64,000 bases of DNA from Merdimmobilis hominis (GCF_900104615.1 NZ_LT629939.1:377238-441237), one strand, 5' to 3'. Shown: positions 25,193 to 33,317, counted from the stretch's first letter. Translations and numbers: made by a program. Notes: a model not told the origin generated them from the sequence alone.

Positions 25193-25234
25193 TAAAGAAA
25201 CGGGATCTCCCCGACTCAATTTTGTGCAACATAG

Positions 25235-25266
25235 AAGAAGGGATGGCCAAATGGCCATCCCTTCTG
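25235..25266 (-). terminator. terminator of M20 tandem copy 2
   Basis: Stem AGAAGGGATGGCC/GGCCATCCCTTCT with a 4-6 base loop, about 15 bp after the stop codon. The T-run is weak (TTC TTC TATG). Confidence 0.65.
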
Positions 25267-25280
25267 TAAACCTGTTTGGA

Positions 25281-26660
25281 TTACGGAACCAACAGTTCGG
25301 GAGTGATGGGGCATTTGTATTTTTTGCCTGCCATCGCCTTGTCAAATTCAGCTTTGGCTTTCTCATAAATCTTAGGATCGGTGAGGACTTTCAAGCCGAA
25401 CAGAGCCATGACGCGGGAAGCGAGCAGCATACCCTTGATACCGATGCTGGAACCGGCGCTGGCTGTGATCTGCCAGCAGTGGCCAGGGGCGCCAATGTTA
25501 TAAGTAGCGGTGTTGAACATGATGGCGGGGCAGATGTGCTGGACATCGCCGACGTCGGTGGAACCAAAGCTGTTGACCGCCTTAGGCTCCTCAACACCCT
25601 CAAAGAGGATGGTGCCCTCGGGGGCGCCGGATGCTGCCACGTTTTTGGCATAAACTTCCGGCATTGTCTTGTTCAGGGCATCCGCAAACTTCAGCTCTTC
25701 CTCGGTCCAGGGCTCAACAGGGACTTCCTTCAGGCAGTCATAAACCACTTTACCCAGAACCTTGTTGGGCAGGGTGTTGTAGCAGCCACCCAGATACTCG
25801 ATCTCCAGCTCGGTCTCGGTCATCATGGCAGCGCCTTGGGCGATCTTGCAAAGTCTCTCATAGGTGTCTTCCACCACTTCACGGGACTGGGCGCGGATGA
25901 AGTAGAAGTTGGAAGCTTTATCGGGGACGATGTTGGGGGCAGTGCCGCCTTCAGTGATGATGTAATGGATGCGGACGTCGCTGGTGACATGTTCCCGCAG
26001 GTAGTTGGCACCCACATTCATCAGCTCAACAGCATCCAGAGCGGAACGGCCGTTGTGAGGATCGCCGCCGGCATGGGCAGTTCTGCCCTTAAAGTGGAAT
26101 TTTGCCGAGTTCAGGGCATTGGAGGTGCCCAGGGACACGGTGTTGGTCTTGCCGGGATGGAAATGGATAGCCAAATCCAGGCAGTCAAAAGCACCGCCGC
26201 GGGCCATAAAGGATTTACCAGTCAACTGCTCCTCAGCGGGGCAACCGTAATAAACGATGGTGCCGGGCAGGTTCTTCTCAATCATTTCCTCTTTCAGGCC
26301 GATGACAGCGCCCAGATGAGCGACACCCAACAGGTTGTGGCCGCAGCCCTGGCCATAGGTCTGGCCTTCGATGGGTTTCTTTTCGGTGCAAAGTTCCTGG
26401 GAAAGGCCGGGCAGAGCATCCAACTCACCCAGGAAGCCGATGACGGGATGACCGGAACCATATGTAGCTTTGATGGCAGTGGGGACGCCGCCTGCGCCGA
26501 TTTCCACATCAAAGCCAGCTTTTTTCAGGGCTTCTGAAATCCACTCACAGGCTTTAAACTCCCGATATGGGCCCTCGGGATTTGCCCACATGTCTAAGGC
26601 GATTTTCTTGAGCATGTCATGGTTGGCTTCGATGGTTTTGTAAGCGGTTTGACCAAGCAT
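25281..26660 (-). CDS. AbgB-like M20D amidohydrolase, tandem copy 2
   Basis: 459 residues, closely similar to copies 1 and 3 throughout. Metal motif GQGCGHNLLG near 102-111; CPAEEQLTGKSFMARGGAFDCLDLAIHFHPG; GRTAHAGGDPHNGRSALDAVELMNVGANYLREH is nearly unchanged between copies, and GSTDVGDVQHICP is near 355. ATG 26660 follows TAGGAGGAAATTAAC. The stretch after the metal motif and the loop after SLGTSNALNS differ between copies and may shape specificity. Single-gene transcription unit. Cytoplasmic; substrate unknown, most likely N-acyl or N-aroyl amino acids. Confidence 0.9.
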   Translation of the reverse strand: MLGQTAYKTIEANHDMLKKIALDMWANPEGPYREFKACEWISEALKKAGFDVEIGAGGVPTAIKATYGSGHPVIGFLGELDALPGLSQELCTEKKPIEGQTYGQGCGHNLLGVAHLGAVIGLKEEMIEKNLPGTIVYYGCPAEEQLTGKSFMARGGAFDCLDLAIHFHPGKTNTVSLGTSNALNSAKFHFKGRTAHAGGDPHNGRSALDAVELMNVGANYLREHVTSDVRIHYIITEGGTAPNIVPDKASNFYFIRAQSREVVEDTYERLCKIAQGAAMMTETELEIEYLGGCYNTLPNKVLGKVVYDCLKEVPVEPWTEEELKFADALNKTMPEVYAKNVAASGAPEGTILFEGVEEPKAVNSFGSTDVGDVQHICPAIMFNTATYNIGAPGHCWQITASAGSSIGIKGMLLASRVMALFGLKVLTDPKIYEKAKAEFDKAMAGKKYKCPITPELLVP

Positions 26661-26737
26661 GTTAATTTCCTCCTAACAGATGGTTTTTTATCGTTCACCT
26701 ACATCCACTGCAGGCAAGGCACTTTTCTTACACCCCC

Positions 26738-26766
26738 ATTATATCGCAGTTTTTAAAAATATACAA
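26738..26766 (-). promoter_or_regulatory. promoter of M20 tandem copy 2
   Basis: TTGTAT (26761-26766), 17-bp spacer, TATAAT (26738-26743), minus strand, in a very AT-rich segment; the UTR is about 70 bases. Confidence 0.7.
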
Positions 26767-26830
26767 CAAAAATTATCAACTATTTATAATTTTTTTATTG
26801 TATATAACAATTGCTCTCAATAGTACAAAA

Positions 26831-26862
26831 AAGAGGCCGGAATGAATATTCCGGCCTCTTTT
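26831..26862. terminator. terminator of M20 tandem copy 3
   Basis: Stem AAGAGGCCGGAAT/ATTCCGGCCTCTT with loop GAAT, followed by T-run on the minus strand. Confidence 0.8.
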
Positions 26863-26879
26863 GGCAATTTTATTCTCGA

Positions 26880-28259
26880 TTACGGAACGGGAACTTCTGC
26901 GGGGATGGGGCAAACGTATTTCTTGTCGCCCATCACCTGTTTGAACTCCTCCTGGGCAGCCGCCAGGATAGAGGGGTCCTCGATGACTTTCAGGCAGAAA
27001 TGCGCCATGACTTTAGAGGCGTAGATCATGCCCTTCTCGCCGATGGAGGAGCCCACGCAAGCAGTGGTCTGCCAGCTGTGGTTGACAGAACCCAAAGCAT
27101 TGCAGGTGGTATTGAACATGATGCCGGGCACGATGTACTGGACATCGCCGACGTCATAGGAGCCATAGCTGTTGAAGGGGACGTTAGGCAGCAGGCCCTC
27201 ATGCAGCTCGGTGCCTTCGGGCAGGTTCCAAGCTTTGCGCTGGGTCTCATACTGCTTGGGGGTAGCGGAGTTGATCTCGTGGGCAAAAGCCTTCTCCTCT
27301 TCGGTGAACGCCTCTTTGGGGGTGTTGCCCATGACATCGTACAGAACTTTTGCAAACACCTGGTTGTTCAGGGTGGGGTAGCAGCCGCCCAGGTACTCGA
27401 TCTCCAGTTCGGTCTCAGTCATCATAGCAGCGCCTTTGGCGACCTTGAGCAGTCTCTCATACACATCGACGACAGCCTCTCTGGTCAGGGCGCGAACCAT
27501 GTACCAGGTGGAAGCCTTATCGGGGACGATATTGGGGGCGGTGCCGCCTTCCAGGATAATGTAATGGATGCGGACGTCGCTGGTGACATGCTCACGCAGG
27601 TACTGAGCACCTACGTTGCACAGCTCAACAGCATCCAGGGCGGAACGGCCGTTGTGGGGATCGCCGCCAGCATGGGCAGTTCTGCCCTTAAAGTGGAATT
27701 TCACCGAGTTGATACCCACTGCGCTGCCGCAGAGGACTTGGTTGGCTTTGCCGGGGTGGAAAGCGATGCACATATCAAGGCAATCGAAAGCGCCGCCGCG
27801 GGCCATAAAGGGCTTGCCGGTCAGAACTTCCTCTGCGGGGCAGCCGTAGAACACCACAGTGCCGGGCAGATTCTTGGCTTCCATCTCCGCTTTCAGGCCG
27901 ATGGCTCCGCCCAGGTGGGCAACACCCAGCAGGTTGTGGCCACAGCCCTGGCCATAAGCCTGGCCCTCGATGGGCTCTTTGTGGGTGCTGTGGGTCTGGC
28001 TCATGCCGGGCAGAGCGTCGTATTCGCCCAGAAGGCCGATCACCGGGTGGCCAGAGCCCCAGGTGGCTTTGATAGCGGTGGGAATGCCGGCAACACCGAT
28101 TTCCACATCGAATCCAGCGTCTTTCAGGACGTCGGCAGTCCACTGGCAAGCTTTAAACTCGCGATAGGGGCCCTCGGGATTTTCCCAAATATTTTTTTCA
28201 ACCTCAACCAATTTGGCACGGTTGTCTTCGATTGCTTTATAAGCAATTTCACCGATCAT
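26880..28259 (-). CDS. AbgB-like M20D amidohydrolase, tandem copy 3
   Basis: 459 residues. Metal motif GQGCGHNLLG near 103-112, CPAEEVLTGKPFMARGG near 147-163, GRTAHAGGDPHNGRSALDAVELCNVG in the lid, GTAPNIVPDKAS, and SYDVGDVQYIVPG (the usual Ser-Thr-Asp turn reads Ser-Tyr-Asp here). The frame is open to 28322, but ATG 28259 has GGAGGGAAAAAAT just upstream and aligns with the starts of the other copies. It has a strong promoter and a long leader that could fold. Most likely ancestor or sibling of copies 1 and 2, generated by repeated tandem duplication. Confidence 0.9.
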   Translation of the reverse strand: MIGEIAYKAIEDNRAKLVEVEKNIWENPEGPYREFKACQWTADVLKDAGFDVEIGVAGIPTAIKATWGSGHPVIGLLGEYDALPGMSQTHSTHKEPIEGQAYGQGCGHNLLGVAHLGGAIGLKAEMEAKNLPGTVVFYGCPAEEVLTGKPFMARGGAFDCLDMCIAFHPGKANQVLCGSAVGINSVKFHFKGRTAHAGGDPHNGRSALDAVELCNVGAQYLREHVTSDVRIHYIILEGGTAPNIVPDKASTWYMVRALTREAVVDVYERLLKVAKGAAMMTETELEIEYLGGCYPTLNNQVFAKVLYDVMGNTPKEAFTEEEKAFAHEINSATPKQYETQRKAWNLPEGTELHEGLLPNVPFNSYGSYDVGDVQYIVPGIMFNTTCNALGSVNHSWQTTACVGSSIGEKGMIYASKVMAHFCLKVIEDPSILAAAQEEFKQVMGDKKYVCPIPAEVPVP

Positions 28260-28418
28260 ATTTTTTCCCTCCATATGGTATTTGTTTGTAGGAGCAAGGC
28301 CCGGATGCCAAGGCGTGGCCATACTGTGATTCAGAGATGAATCGTTGGGCGTTATTCCCCTACAGGGACAGCCCCGTATTTATGGCGCATCCGCCCTTCG
28401 GCAGGGGGACTTGAATAC
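28260..28418 (-). promoter_or_regulatory. long, foldable 5' leader of M20 tandem copy 3
   Basis: About 160 nt between the promoter and the start codon. Hairpins seen on the minus strand: GGCG/CGCC around GATG, GATTCA/TGAATC around TCTC, and a possible longer pairing GGGCG with CGCCC. No known riboswitch consensus was matched. Copies 1 and 2 have shorter leaders without these hairpins. Confidence 0.35.
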
Positions 28419-28424
28419 CCGTCC

Positions 28425-28453
28425 ATTATAGCCGATCCTATACAAGATTACAA
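28425..28453 (-). promoter_or_regulatory. promoter of M20 tandem copy 3
   Basis: TTGTAA (28448-28453), 17-bp spacer, TATAAT (28425-28430), minus strand. Confidence 0.7.
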
Positions 28454-28575
28454 GGAACAAGGGGTGAAAATTTGTGCCCTTTTTCTATTTTTGTGAAAAG
28501 CAGACATTTTCAAACAATATTTTTCGGCTGCCAAAATGGGGAAAATTTTACTGTTTTCTCTTGAAATACACATTT

Positions 28576-28600
28576 AAAATGCCCCTGCCAAAGCAGGGGC
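28576..28600 (-). terminator. terminator-like hairpin downstream of the sirtuin remnant
   Basis: Minus-strand stem GCCCCTGC/GCAGGGGC with loop TTTG, followed by ATTTT. It fits the 3' end of the former gene at 28.7-29.2 kb. Confidence 0.6.
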
Positions 28601-28710
28601 AAAATATTTTTACATTTTGCCTATACAACTATACCCTCAGCTAACATTGAGATTTATTCCTATTTGCTTTATTCTCCCTACATCTGTACTTCCTCAGGAG
28701 ACTTGGTGGC

Positions 28711-29185
28711 TCATCCCCGCCGGGCAAAGTCCAAAGGGTATGGCATCCGGTCCCACGCCTGGGGGCAGATATGTACAGCTTCGTCATTTCGGCGAACAGC
28801 TCCCCCATGTATAAAAAACCAAATGGATTTTCCTTCTATCGGCGCCGGGACTTTGGGGTAATCCAGGTTGCAATAGGTCAGCATAGCCTGGGGACACCGG
28901 TAGGTCAACCACTGGAAGAGGTGGCGTATTGTCCTCGGGGAATTGATCCCCGCCCCCAGCTCCAAAACACTGCGCGGCAAGTTCTTGTCCTCTTCCACAA
29001 ATGCTTCGAAGGGCTTTTGCAACCACACAGCTGGCATCCGGACAAATAGGAGGATGTGCCGCGTATGGATCATCCTCCAGGGGGAGGCGAAGCAGTGTCC
29101 GGGCATTCCTATAGAGGATAGCGCGTTCAGTTTTGTCCGTTTTCTTGCCATACTGCCACCGTTTGCTTATACTATAAATTGACAC
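28711..29185 (-). pseudogene. remnant of a SIR2-family (sirtuin-like) protein gene
   Basis: Two overlapping minus-strand frames hold parts of one decayed protein. The first (from 29185) gives ILYRNARTLLRLPLEDDPY and PPICPDASCVVAK, which resembles the lead-in to the zinc-binding CPxCG region of bacterial sirtuin-like proteins. The second (to 28711) gives FVEEDKNLPRSVLELGAGINSP and HLFQWLTYRCPQAML, matching the FLELGVGxNTPxIIxxPFWxMTxxNPxA segment I associate with Clostridia SIR2 proteins. The N-terminal NAD-binding half and most zinc cysteines are missing and a frameshift lies between. Assignment is from memory of the family pattern. Confidence 0.5.
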
Positions 29186-29201
29186 TTACCAATATGTAGG
29201 G

Positions 29202-29238
29202 AAAGCCCCGACCAGGTGATAAAGCCGGCCGGGGTTTT
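29202..29238. terminator. terminator-like hairpin A
   Basis: AAAGCCCCGACC pairs with GGCCGGGGTTTT (one A-C mismatch), followed by CC and TTT on the plus strand. No plus-strand gene lies upstream. Confidence 0.45.
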
Positions 29239-29284
29239 CCTTTCCCCTTGGTGGGGGCTTCTTTTCCACATCTAAATACAGCTT

Positions 29285-29320
29285 GTCCCCGACCTGACTA
29301 TCCAGGCCGGGGACGTTTTT
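29285..29320 (+). terminator. terminator-like hairpin B
   Basis: GTCCCCGACCTG pairs with CAGGCCGGGGAC (an A-C mismatch at the same place as hairpin A), followed by GTTTTTT. It looks like a diverged copy of hairpin A. The rest of 29.19-29.48 kb shows nothing I can call. Confidence 0.45.
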
Positions 29321-29482
29321 TCTTCTGCTCACAAAGGACTCCATCCGCGCAGTATGCCCCTAGAGAGCTATGCCCTTTGGATGTAGCGTTCCTCCTATCC
29401 CTCAGGATTTGTTCGTGCCCGCCCCTGTCCTCCCCTGATTTTTGCTGATTTTATGGCTTCCCGTCCCGGCCTTCCGCACAAC

Positions 29483-29526
29483 AAAAAAATCCCGCAAGCC
29501 CTGTATAAATCAGGATTTGCGGGATC
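29483..29526 (-). terminator. terminator of tRNA-Val
   Basis: Minus-strand stem ATCCCGCAA/TTGCGGGAT followed by TTTTTTTG, directly after the tRNA. Confidence 0.8.
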
Positions 29527-29532
29527 ATTCCT

Positions 29533-29609
29533 TGGTGGAGACGCACGGGCTCGAACCGTGGACCTCCTGCGTGTGAAGCAGGCACTCTGACCAGCTGAGC
29601 TACGCCTCC
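29533..29609 (-). tRNA. tRNA-Val (anticodon CAC)
   Basis: 77 nt including an encoded CCA. Acceptor stem GGAGGCG/CGTCTCC with one G-U pair, anticodon arm CCTGC-TTCACAC-GCAGG giving CAC, T-arm with GGTTCGAGCC, discriminator A. Reads the GUG codon. Confidence 0.95.
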
Positions 29610-29626
29610 TTAGTGGAACGTTTAAA

Positions 29627-29655
29627 AGTATATCACTTTTTGAATGGATTGTCCA
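29627..29655 (-). promoter_or_regulatory. tRNA-Val promoter
   Basis: TGGACA (29650-29655), 17-bp spacer, TATACT (29627-29632), minus strand. Confidence 0.6.
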
Positions 29656-29748
29656 TCCCTTTTTTGAAAAATTTTCAAACAAAATTTGCTCGTCAATCCA
29701 TTCCCCATCCGTTATAATAGAGGGAAAGAACTCCGTTTGAAAGGCGGC

Positions 29749-30426
29749 ATGTGTATGAACGATTCGGATCAGCGGCCCTTTGATAGCTCCCCTTCCACCT
29801 GGCGGCAATGGCTATTTTTGCAGTGGAGAGGGGCCGGTGCCTTTTTTTGTGCCCGAGTCAAAAAGGTCTTCCTCTTTACCATTTTGGGCATGGTCCTGAT
29901 CACCGCCCTGACCATGGTGCTGTTGAACAACAACCAGCAGGTTTTAGCCGAGTTATGGCAGCAGGTCTCGGCCATGTTTGCGGAAAAAGAGATTGTCGAG
30001 GGCGGGGATATCTCCCTCTTGGCCCTTTTCCTCAACAATGTAAATGCGGGCGCTTTTTCCATTGGGCTGGGCATTATCCCCTTTTTGTTTCTCCCTATCT
30101 ATTCCCTGTTTGTCAATGGGGTTGTGGTCGGGGTGATGGGGGCGGTGATGTTGGTTTCCGGGTTGGGGCTCCTCCCCTTTTTGGCGGGCATCCTCCCCCA
30201 TGGGATCTTTGAAATCCCCGCGCTGGCACTTGGCATCTCTTTGGGAATCCGGCTGTGCCTCACCGTCATCCGGCTGATTTTTCGCAAAACCTATCCGGGG
30301 GAGTTTTTCGTCACCCTCAAAAGTATCGTCCGCCTCTTCTTTTTCTGGATGGTCCCCTTGTTTGCCGTCGCCGCCGTGATCGAAACCTACATCACTCCGG
30401 TGATTCTGCTTGCCTCGATGCCATAA
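29749..30426 (+). CDS. SpoIIM-family (DUF95) membrane protein
   Basis: Membrane protein of 225 residues with five or six spans (near residues 38-60, 88-110, 112-135, 140-165 and 190-215). The NNVNAGAFSIGLGIIPFLFLPIYSLFVNG block and the PHGIFEIPALALGISLGIRL block are hallmarks of the SpoIIM/DUF95 family. In Bacillus SpoIIM acts with SpoIID and SpoIIP in septal wall remodelling during engulfment; many relatives have no known role. ATG 29749 (MCMND) has AAAGGCGG four bases upstream; ATG 29755 is also possible. Monocistronic, with a terminator at 30455. Confidence 0.85.
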   Translation: MCMNDSDQRPFDSSPSTWRQWLFLQWRGAGAFFCARVKKVFLFTILGMVLITALTMVLLNNNQQVLAELWQQVSAMFAEKEIVEGGDISLLALFLNNVNAGAFSIGLGIIPFLFLPIYSLFVNGVVVGVMGAVMLVSGLGLLPFLAGILPHGIFEIPALALGISLGIRLCLTVIRLIFRKTYPGEFFVTLKSIVRLFFFWMVPLFAVAAVIETYITPVILLASMP

Positions 30427-30454
30427 TCCTGGGACTTCTTCCCGCAAAATATCT

Positions 30455-30504
30455 GCTCCCTGCCGCCCAGGCATTGGCCAAAGGGCGCAGGGAGCGTCTT
30501 TCCT
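30455..30504 (+). terminator. terminator after the SpoIIM-like gene
   Basis: GCTCCCTGC pairs with GCAGGGAGC across a 23-base loop, followed by GTCTTTCCTT. Confidence 0.5.
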
Positions 30505-30525
30505 TAAGGATATAAAATTCCACCC

Positions 30526-30554
30526 TTGCCAAGTTGCCTTTGGCATGGTAAAAT
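30526..30554 (+). promoter_or_regulatory. promoter of the TetR gene at 30610
   Basis: TTGCCA (30526-30531), 17-bp spacer, TAAAAT (30549-30554). AT-rich repeats follow (AATTATTTTGTATTTATTTG), a possible autoregulatory operator. Confidence 0.55.
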
Positions 30555-30609
30555 AAATACATAAAAATTATTTTGTATTTATTTGTACAAGAAAAGGAGG
30601 TGATCCAAC

Positions 30610-31242
30610 ATGCCGAAAGTCGCTTACTCTGAGCAGGAGCGGGAAAAAATCAAAGAGGAACTGATCACTACAGCGCACAACTTATTTGTAGAGCAGGGGA
30701 TCCAGCATACCACTGTCGAACAGATCTACCGCCAAGTGGGAATCTCCCGAACCTTTTTCTATTCCTTTTTCCCGGCAAAGGAGGATTTGATGATCCAGGT
30801 ATTCAACCGGCAGCAACCTCTAATCCTCCAACATGCAAAAAGTTTGATGGAAGATCCTCATTTGAGCTGGAGGGATGGGGTCAAGCAGTTCCTGTACGAC
30901 TGCTGTTATACCAATAAGGGCCGCTTTACCATTATGACGGTGGAGGAACAGCAGACCACATTTAAACGTCTTTCCCCGGAAAAGCATCGGGCGCTGCAAG
31001 AAAAACTGCCTAGGTTCTTTTCTGACATTTTGAGGACCTTCGGCATCCATTCAGATGAAGCAACCACAAAGCTTTTGGCAAACTTGGTACTGTCGATGGT
31101 GATAGTCCACAAGGCGATCCCGGACAGCCTGCCATTCCTCTTCCCGGAGGCCGCTGACCCGATGGCCGAGTTCCAAATCGACGGGTTGGTCAATTTTATG
31201 GAATCGCTGCGGGAGCAGCAAAACGGCGCCCTTGACACATAG
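30610..31242 (+). CDS. TetR/AcrR-family transcriptional regulator
   Basis: DNA-binding regulator of 210 residues. The N-terminal helix-turn-helix (about 12-60) reads ITTAHNLFVEQGIQHTTVEQIYRQVGISRTFFYSFFPAKEDL, the standard TetR pattern. The C-terminal ligand domain is not assignable. ATG 30610 follows GAAAAGGAGGTGATCCAAC, a near-perfect ribosome site. No divergent partner; genes downstream on the same strand are the DUF1266 group from 31323. Target and ligand are unknown; self-control is likely. Confidence 0.9.
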   Translation: MPKVAYSEQEREKIKEELITTAHNLFVEQGIQHTTVEQIYRQVGISRTFFYSFFPAKEDLMIQVFNRQQPLILQHAKSLMEDPHLSWRDGVKQFLYDCCYTNKGRFTIMTVEEQQTTFKRLSPEKHRALQEKLPRFFSDILRTFGIHSDEATTKLLANLVLSMVIVHKAIPDSLPFLFPEAADPMAEFQIDGLVNFMESLREQQNGALDT

Positions 31243-31322
31243 TCTTGATTTTCTTTGGATATTTCGCAATCTATTCTTATTACTCTCAAAAACAAATGAA
31301 TCGACATAGGGGGAAATCTATT

Positions 31323-31808
31323 ATGGGACTGTTCAGCAAACTGTTCAAAGAACCGGAAGTAGATCTGGAAAAAAGTGAGGCCAACCGCCAAAAAATGCGG
31401 GCTTTGTTCAACCACGTGGTGGAGAATGGGGATGACTACAATTTGGTGTATGGCTATACCGAGGATGTAAGCCGGTTCAATTACGGTTTTGTCCATGGAA
31501 GCAAAACCAAAATCGGCAACCTGATTGTGGGCTGGAACGAGCAGAGTGAAACCATTGTGGTGGTGCCCACCGTCCCCGATCTTTCCGGCTGCGGCGACCC
31601 CGCCTATTACCGCCGGTCGGAAATCCACAAAGCCTACCGCAACAAATACCCCACCGACGCCTTTATCATCTACCCGGACCGGAAAGGCTACATCGGCATC
31701 AATATCTACGACTGGCTGGATGACGAAAAACTGTATGTCTATGTCTCCCAAGAGGAGGCGGTAAAGGCATTTACCGACTTCTTCCTCAACCGCTTCCAAA
31801 CAAAGTAA
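31323..31808 (+). CDS. hypothetical protein, first gene of a DUF1266 group
   Basis: Soluble protein of 161 residues, no signal or spans. The N-terminus is an amphipathic MGLFSKLFKEPEVDLEK. The main body has alternating beta-like strands, for example IGNLIVGWNEQSETIVVVPTV and DAFIIYPDRKGYIGINIYDWL, followed by a helix VSQEEAVKAFTDFF. It recalls single-domain proteins found next to DUF1266 genes, but I cannot name a family. ATG 31323 follows GGGGGAAATCTATT; the upstream extension to 31245 has no ribosome site. It is followed after 6 bp by a small membrane protein and then a DUF1266 gene, so it is probably an operon. Confidence 0.7.
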   Translation: MGLFSKLFKEPEVDLEKSEANRQKMRALFNHVVENGDDYNLVYGYTEDVSRFNYGFVHGSKTKIGNLIVGWNEQSETIVVVPTVPDLSGCGDPAYYRRSEIHKAYRNKYPTDAFIIYPDRKGYIGINIYDWLDDEKLYVYVSQEEAVKAFTDFFLNRFQTK

Positions 31809-31814
31809 GGCGTC

Positions 31815-32000
31815 ATGCCGTGGGGAGAAATCGGCGCTGTGCTGGCTGTTCTGGTGCTGCTGTCCACCCTCGGCCACATGTGGTTTTCCATTGTAGAGGG
31901 GGTGCTGGGCAGCCTAAAACGGCTTCTTGGCAGGCAAAGGCCAATTGTATGGCACACCCTTCCGCCGGAGCAGGAAAAGAAGGAGAATAAGGATGTTTGA
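31815..32000 (+). CDS. small single-span membrane protein
   Basis: 61 residues: one hydrophobic segment at about 5-24 (IGAVLAVLVLLSTLGHMWF), an amphipathic helix, then a charged tail EQEKKENK. AAGGCG lies just before ATG 31815. It overlaps the start of the DUF1266 gene by 8 bp, as expected for translational coupling. No family is recognised. It is a plausible membrane tether for the two soluble neighbours, but that is speculation. Confidence 0.6.
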   Translation: MPWGEIGAVLAVLVLLSTLGHMWFSIVEGVLGSLKRLLGRQRPIVWHTLPPEQEKKENKDV

Positions 32001-33165
32001 TATAAACGAGATCAGGAAGCGGGCCCAAGCGGCCAGCGATGCGGCATCCCGGCAGCTCAACGAATCCATGGAAAAGAGCCGGAAGATCACCGAACAGATG
32101 CAAGAAGACATGGAAGCGGCCCAAGCGGCTCGGGAGGCCGGCCAACAGCAGGACGCGGAACAGGCAGCTGCCCAGCAGCGCCAGGTGGAAATTCTCGGGC
32201 AGATGTTCAGCCCAGACGTCATGGCGCAGATGGCTGCCACCGAGGAGATGATCCAAAAGGCGGTGGATGAAAAGGTCGCGGAAGCGGCAGCCCTGGGAGT
32301 GGAAGGCATGATGAACCAGTTCTTCGGCGATGACACAGCCCTGGTGGCAGCCGCCCTGGAGACATTGGCAATGGAAGAGGAGGATCCGGAGCTGGACCAA
32401 GCCTTAGAGGAGGAACTCTACCGCATCCTAGAGGAAAAACTGGCCCAAATCGACAGGCTGCCGGAACCGGAGCCCATTGTGTATCCAAAGGGCGACCCCC
32501 GTTGGGAGCAGTTTGGCATCCTGCTCTCCGGCATCATCTCCCACCTCAACGACCACCGGTTGGACGGTATGGATGTGGAAGAACACATCCCGGTGATGGA
32601 ACAGCAGATCGCCTCCTTGGTGCGCCGCTCTTGGGGCATCAGCGGAAGAGGAGAACTATTGGACACCATCCGGTATTTGGCGGAGGAGGGGTATGTCCTG
32701 CGCTGCCGCCTGTATGGCGAGGCGTCCTCCCCAGAAGCGCTGATGGAGGAGTCCGACGATGAAGAAGAGTGTGCCTCCGTCTGCCGGGGGTGGCGGTTCG
32801 CCCAGTGGTACAAACTGCGGTTTGGCCCGGAATTCCTGGTGGGCTGGGATGTGGGCCGGGCGGCCATGCTGGCACGCTGGGGCTGCTTCCTGGGCTGGAT
32901 CACCGAAGGCGAGGCCCTGGGAATCTTGTGGGAACTCTCCCAAAAAGCGGCAGAAGAACTGCACAGCTGGCGCGAATTCGCAGAATCCTATCTCTTGGGG
33001 GGAATGATGTGGAAACTGCTCTGCGGCGACAGTTCCGCAGAGAGCTACCTTGGCTTTTTGGCCGACGCTGCAACCGACCTCCTGACTGGCAAAGGGGATG
33101 GCGGCCAGTGGCGGGGCTGTCCGTGGCCCGCCCCGCGGAAGATCGGCTTCCAGCCCCGCGGGTGA
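31993..33165 (+). CDS. DUF1266-domain protein with N-terminal coiled coil
   Basis: Protein of 390 residues. Residues 1-160 are a Gln/Glu/Ala-rich helical region (KSRKITEQMQEDMEAAQAA, then acidic repeats). The C-terminal part (about 215-365) is a DUF1266 domain, recognised by FLVGWDVGRAAMLARWGCFLGWITEGEAL and SWREFAESYLLGGMMWK. DUF1266 proteins are cytoplasmic and of unknown function; several lie in polymorphic-toxin or membrane-stress neighbourhoods, but nothing here proves either. ATG 31993 follows AGGAGAATAAGG. Probably co-translated with the small membrane protein. Confidence 0.75.
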   Translation: MFDINEIRKRAQAASDAASRQLNESMEKSRKITEQMQEDMEAAQAAREAGQQQDAEQAAAQQRQVEILGQMFSPDVMAQMAATEEMIQKAVDEKVAEAAALGVEGMMNQFFGDDTALVAAALETLAMEEEDPELDQALEEELYRILEEKLAQIDRLPEPEPIVYPKGDPRWEQFGILLSGIISHLNDHRLDGMDVEEHIPVMEQQIASLVRRSWGISGRGELLDTIRYLAEEGYVLRCRLYGEASSPEALMEESDDEEECASVCRGWRFAQWYKLRFGPEFLVGWDVGRAAMLARWGCFLGWITEGEALGILWELSQKAAEELHSWREFAESYLLGGMMWKLLCGDSSAESYLGFLADAATDLLTGKGDGGQWRGCPWPAPRKIGFQPRG

Positions 33166-33317
33166 AATTGGTCCCGGCAACAAACCGCAGGGTACTGGGG
33201 CTTCATTCCAGTATTTGTCAAAGGGTCTCTTTTCCCTTGGATGGGCTTGGAAATTTAAAAAACAAACAGCAACATGTACATTTTCTCAAAAACTCCTTGC
33301 CTTTAAAACAGAATAAT

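Noticed and set aside
28260-28418. THF (folate) riboswitch in front of the M20 gene
   Set aside because: The conserved folate-riboswitch blocks I know are not present; only generic hairpins are seen.
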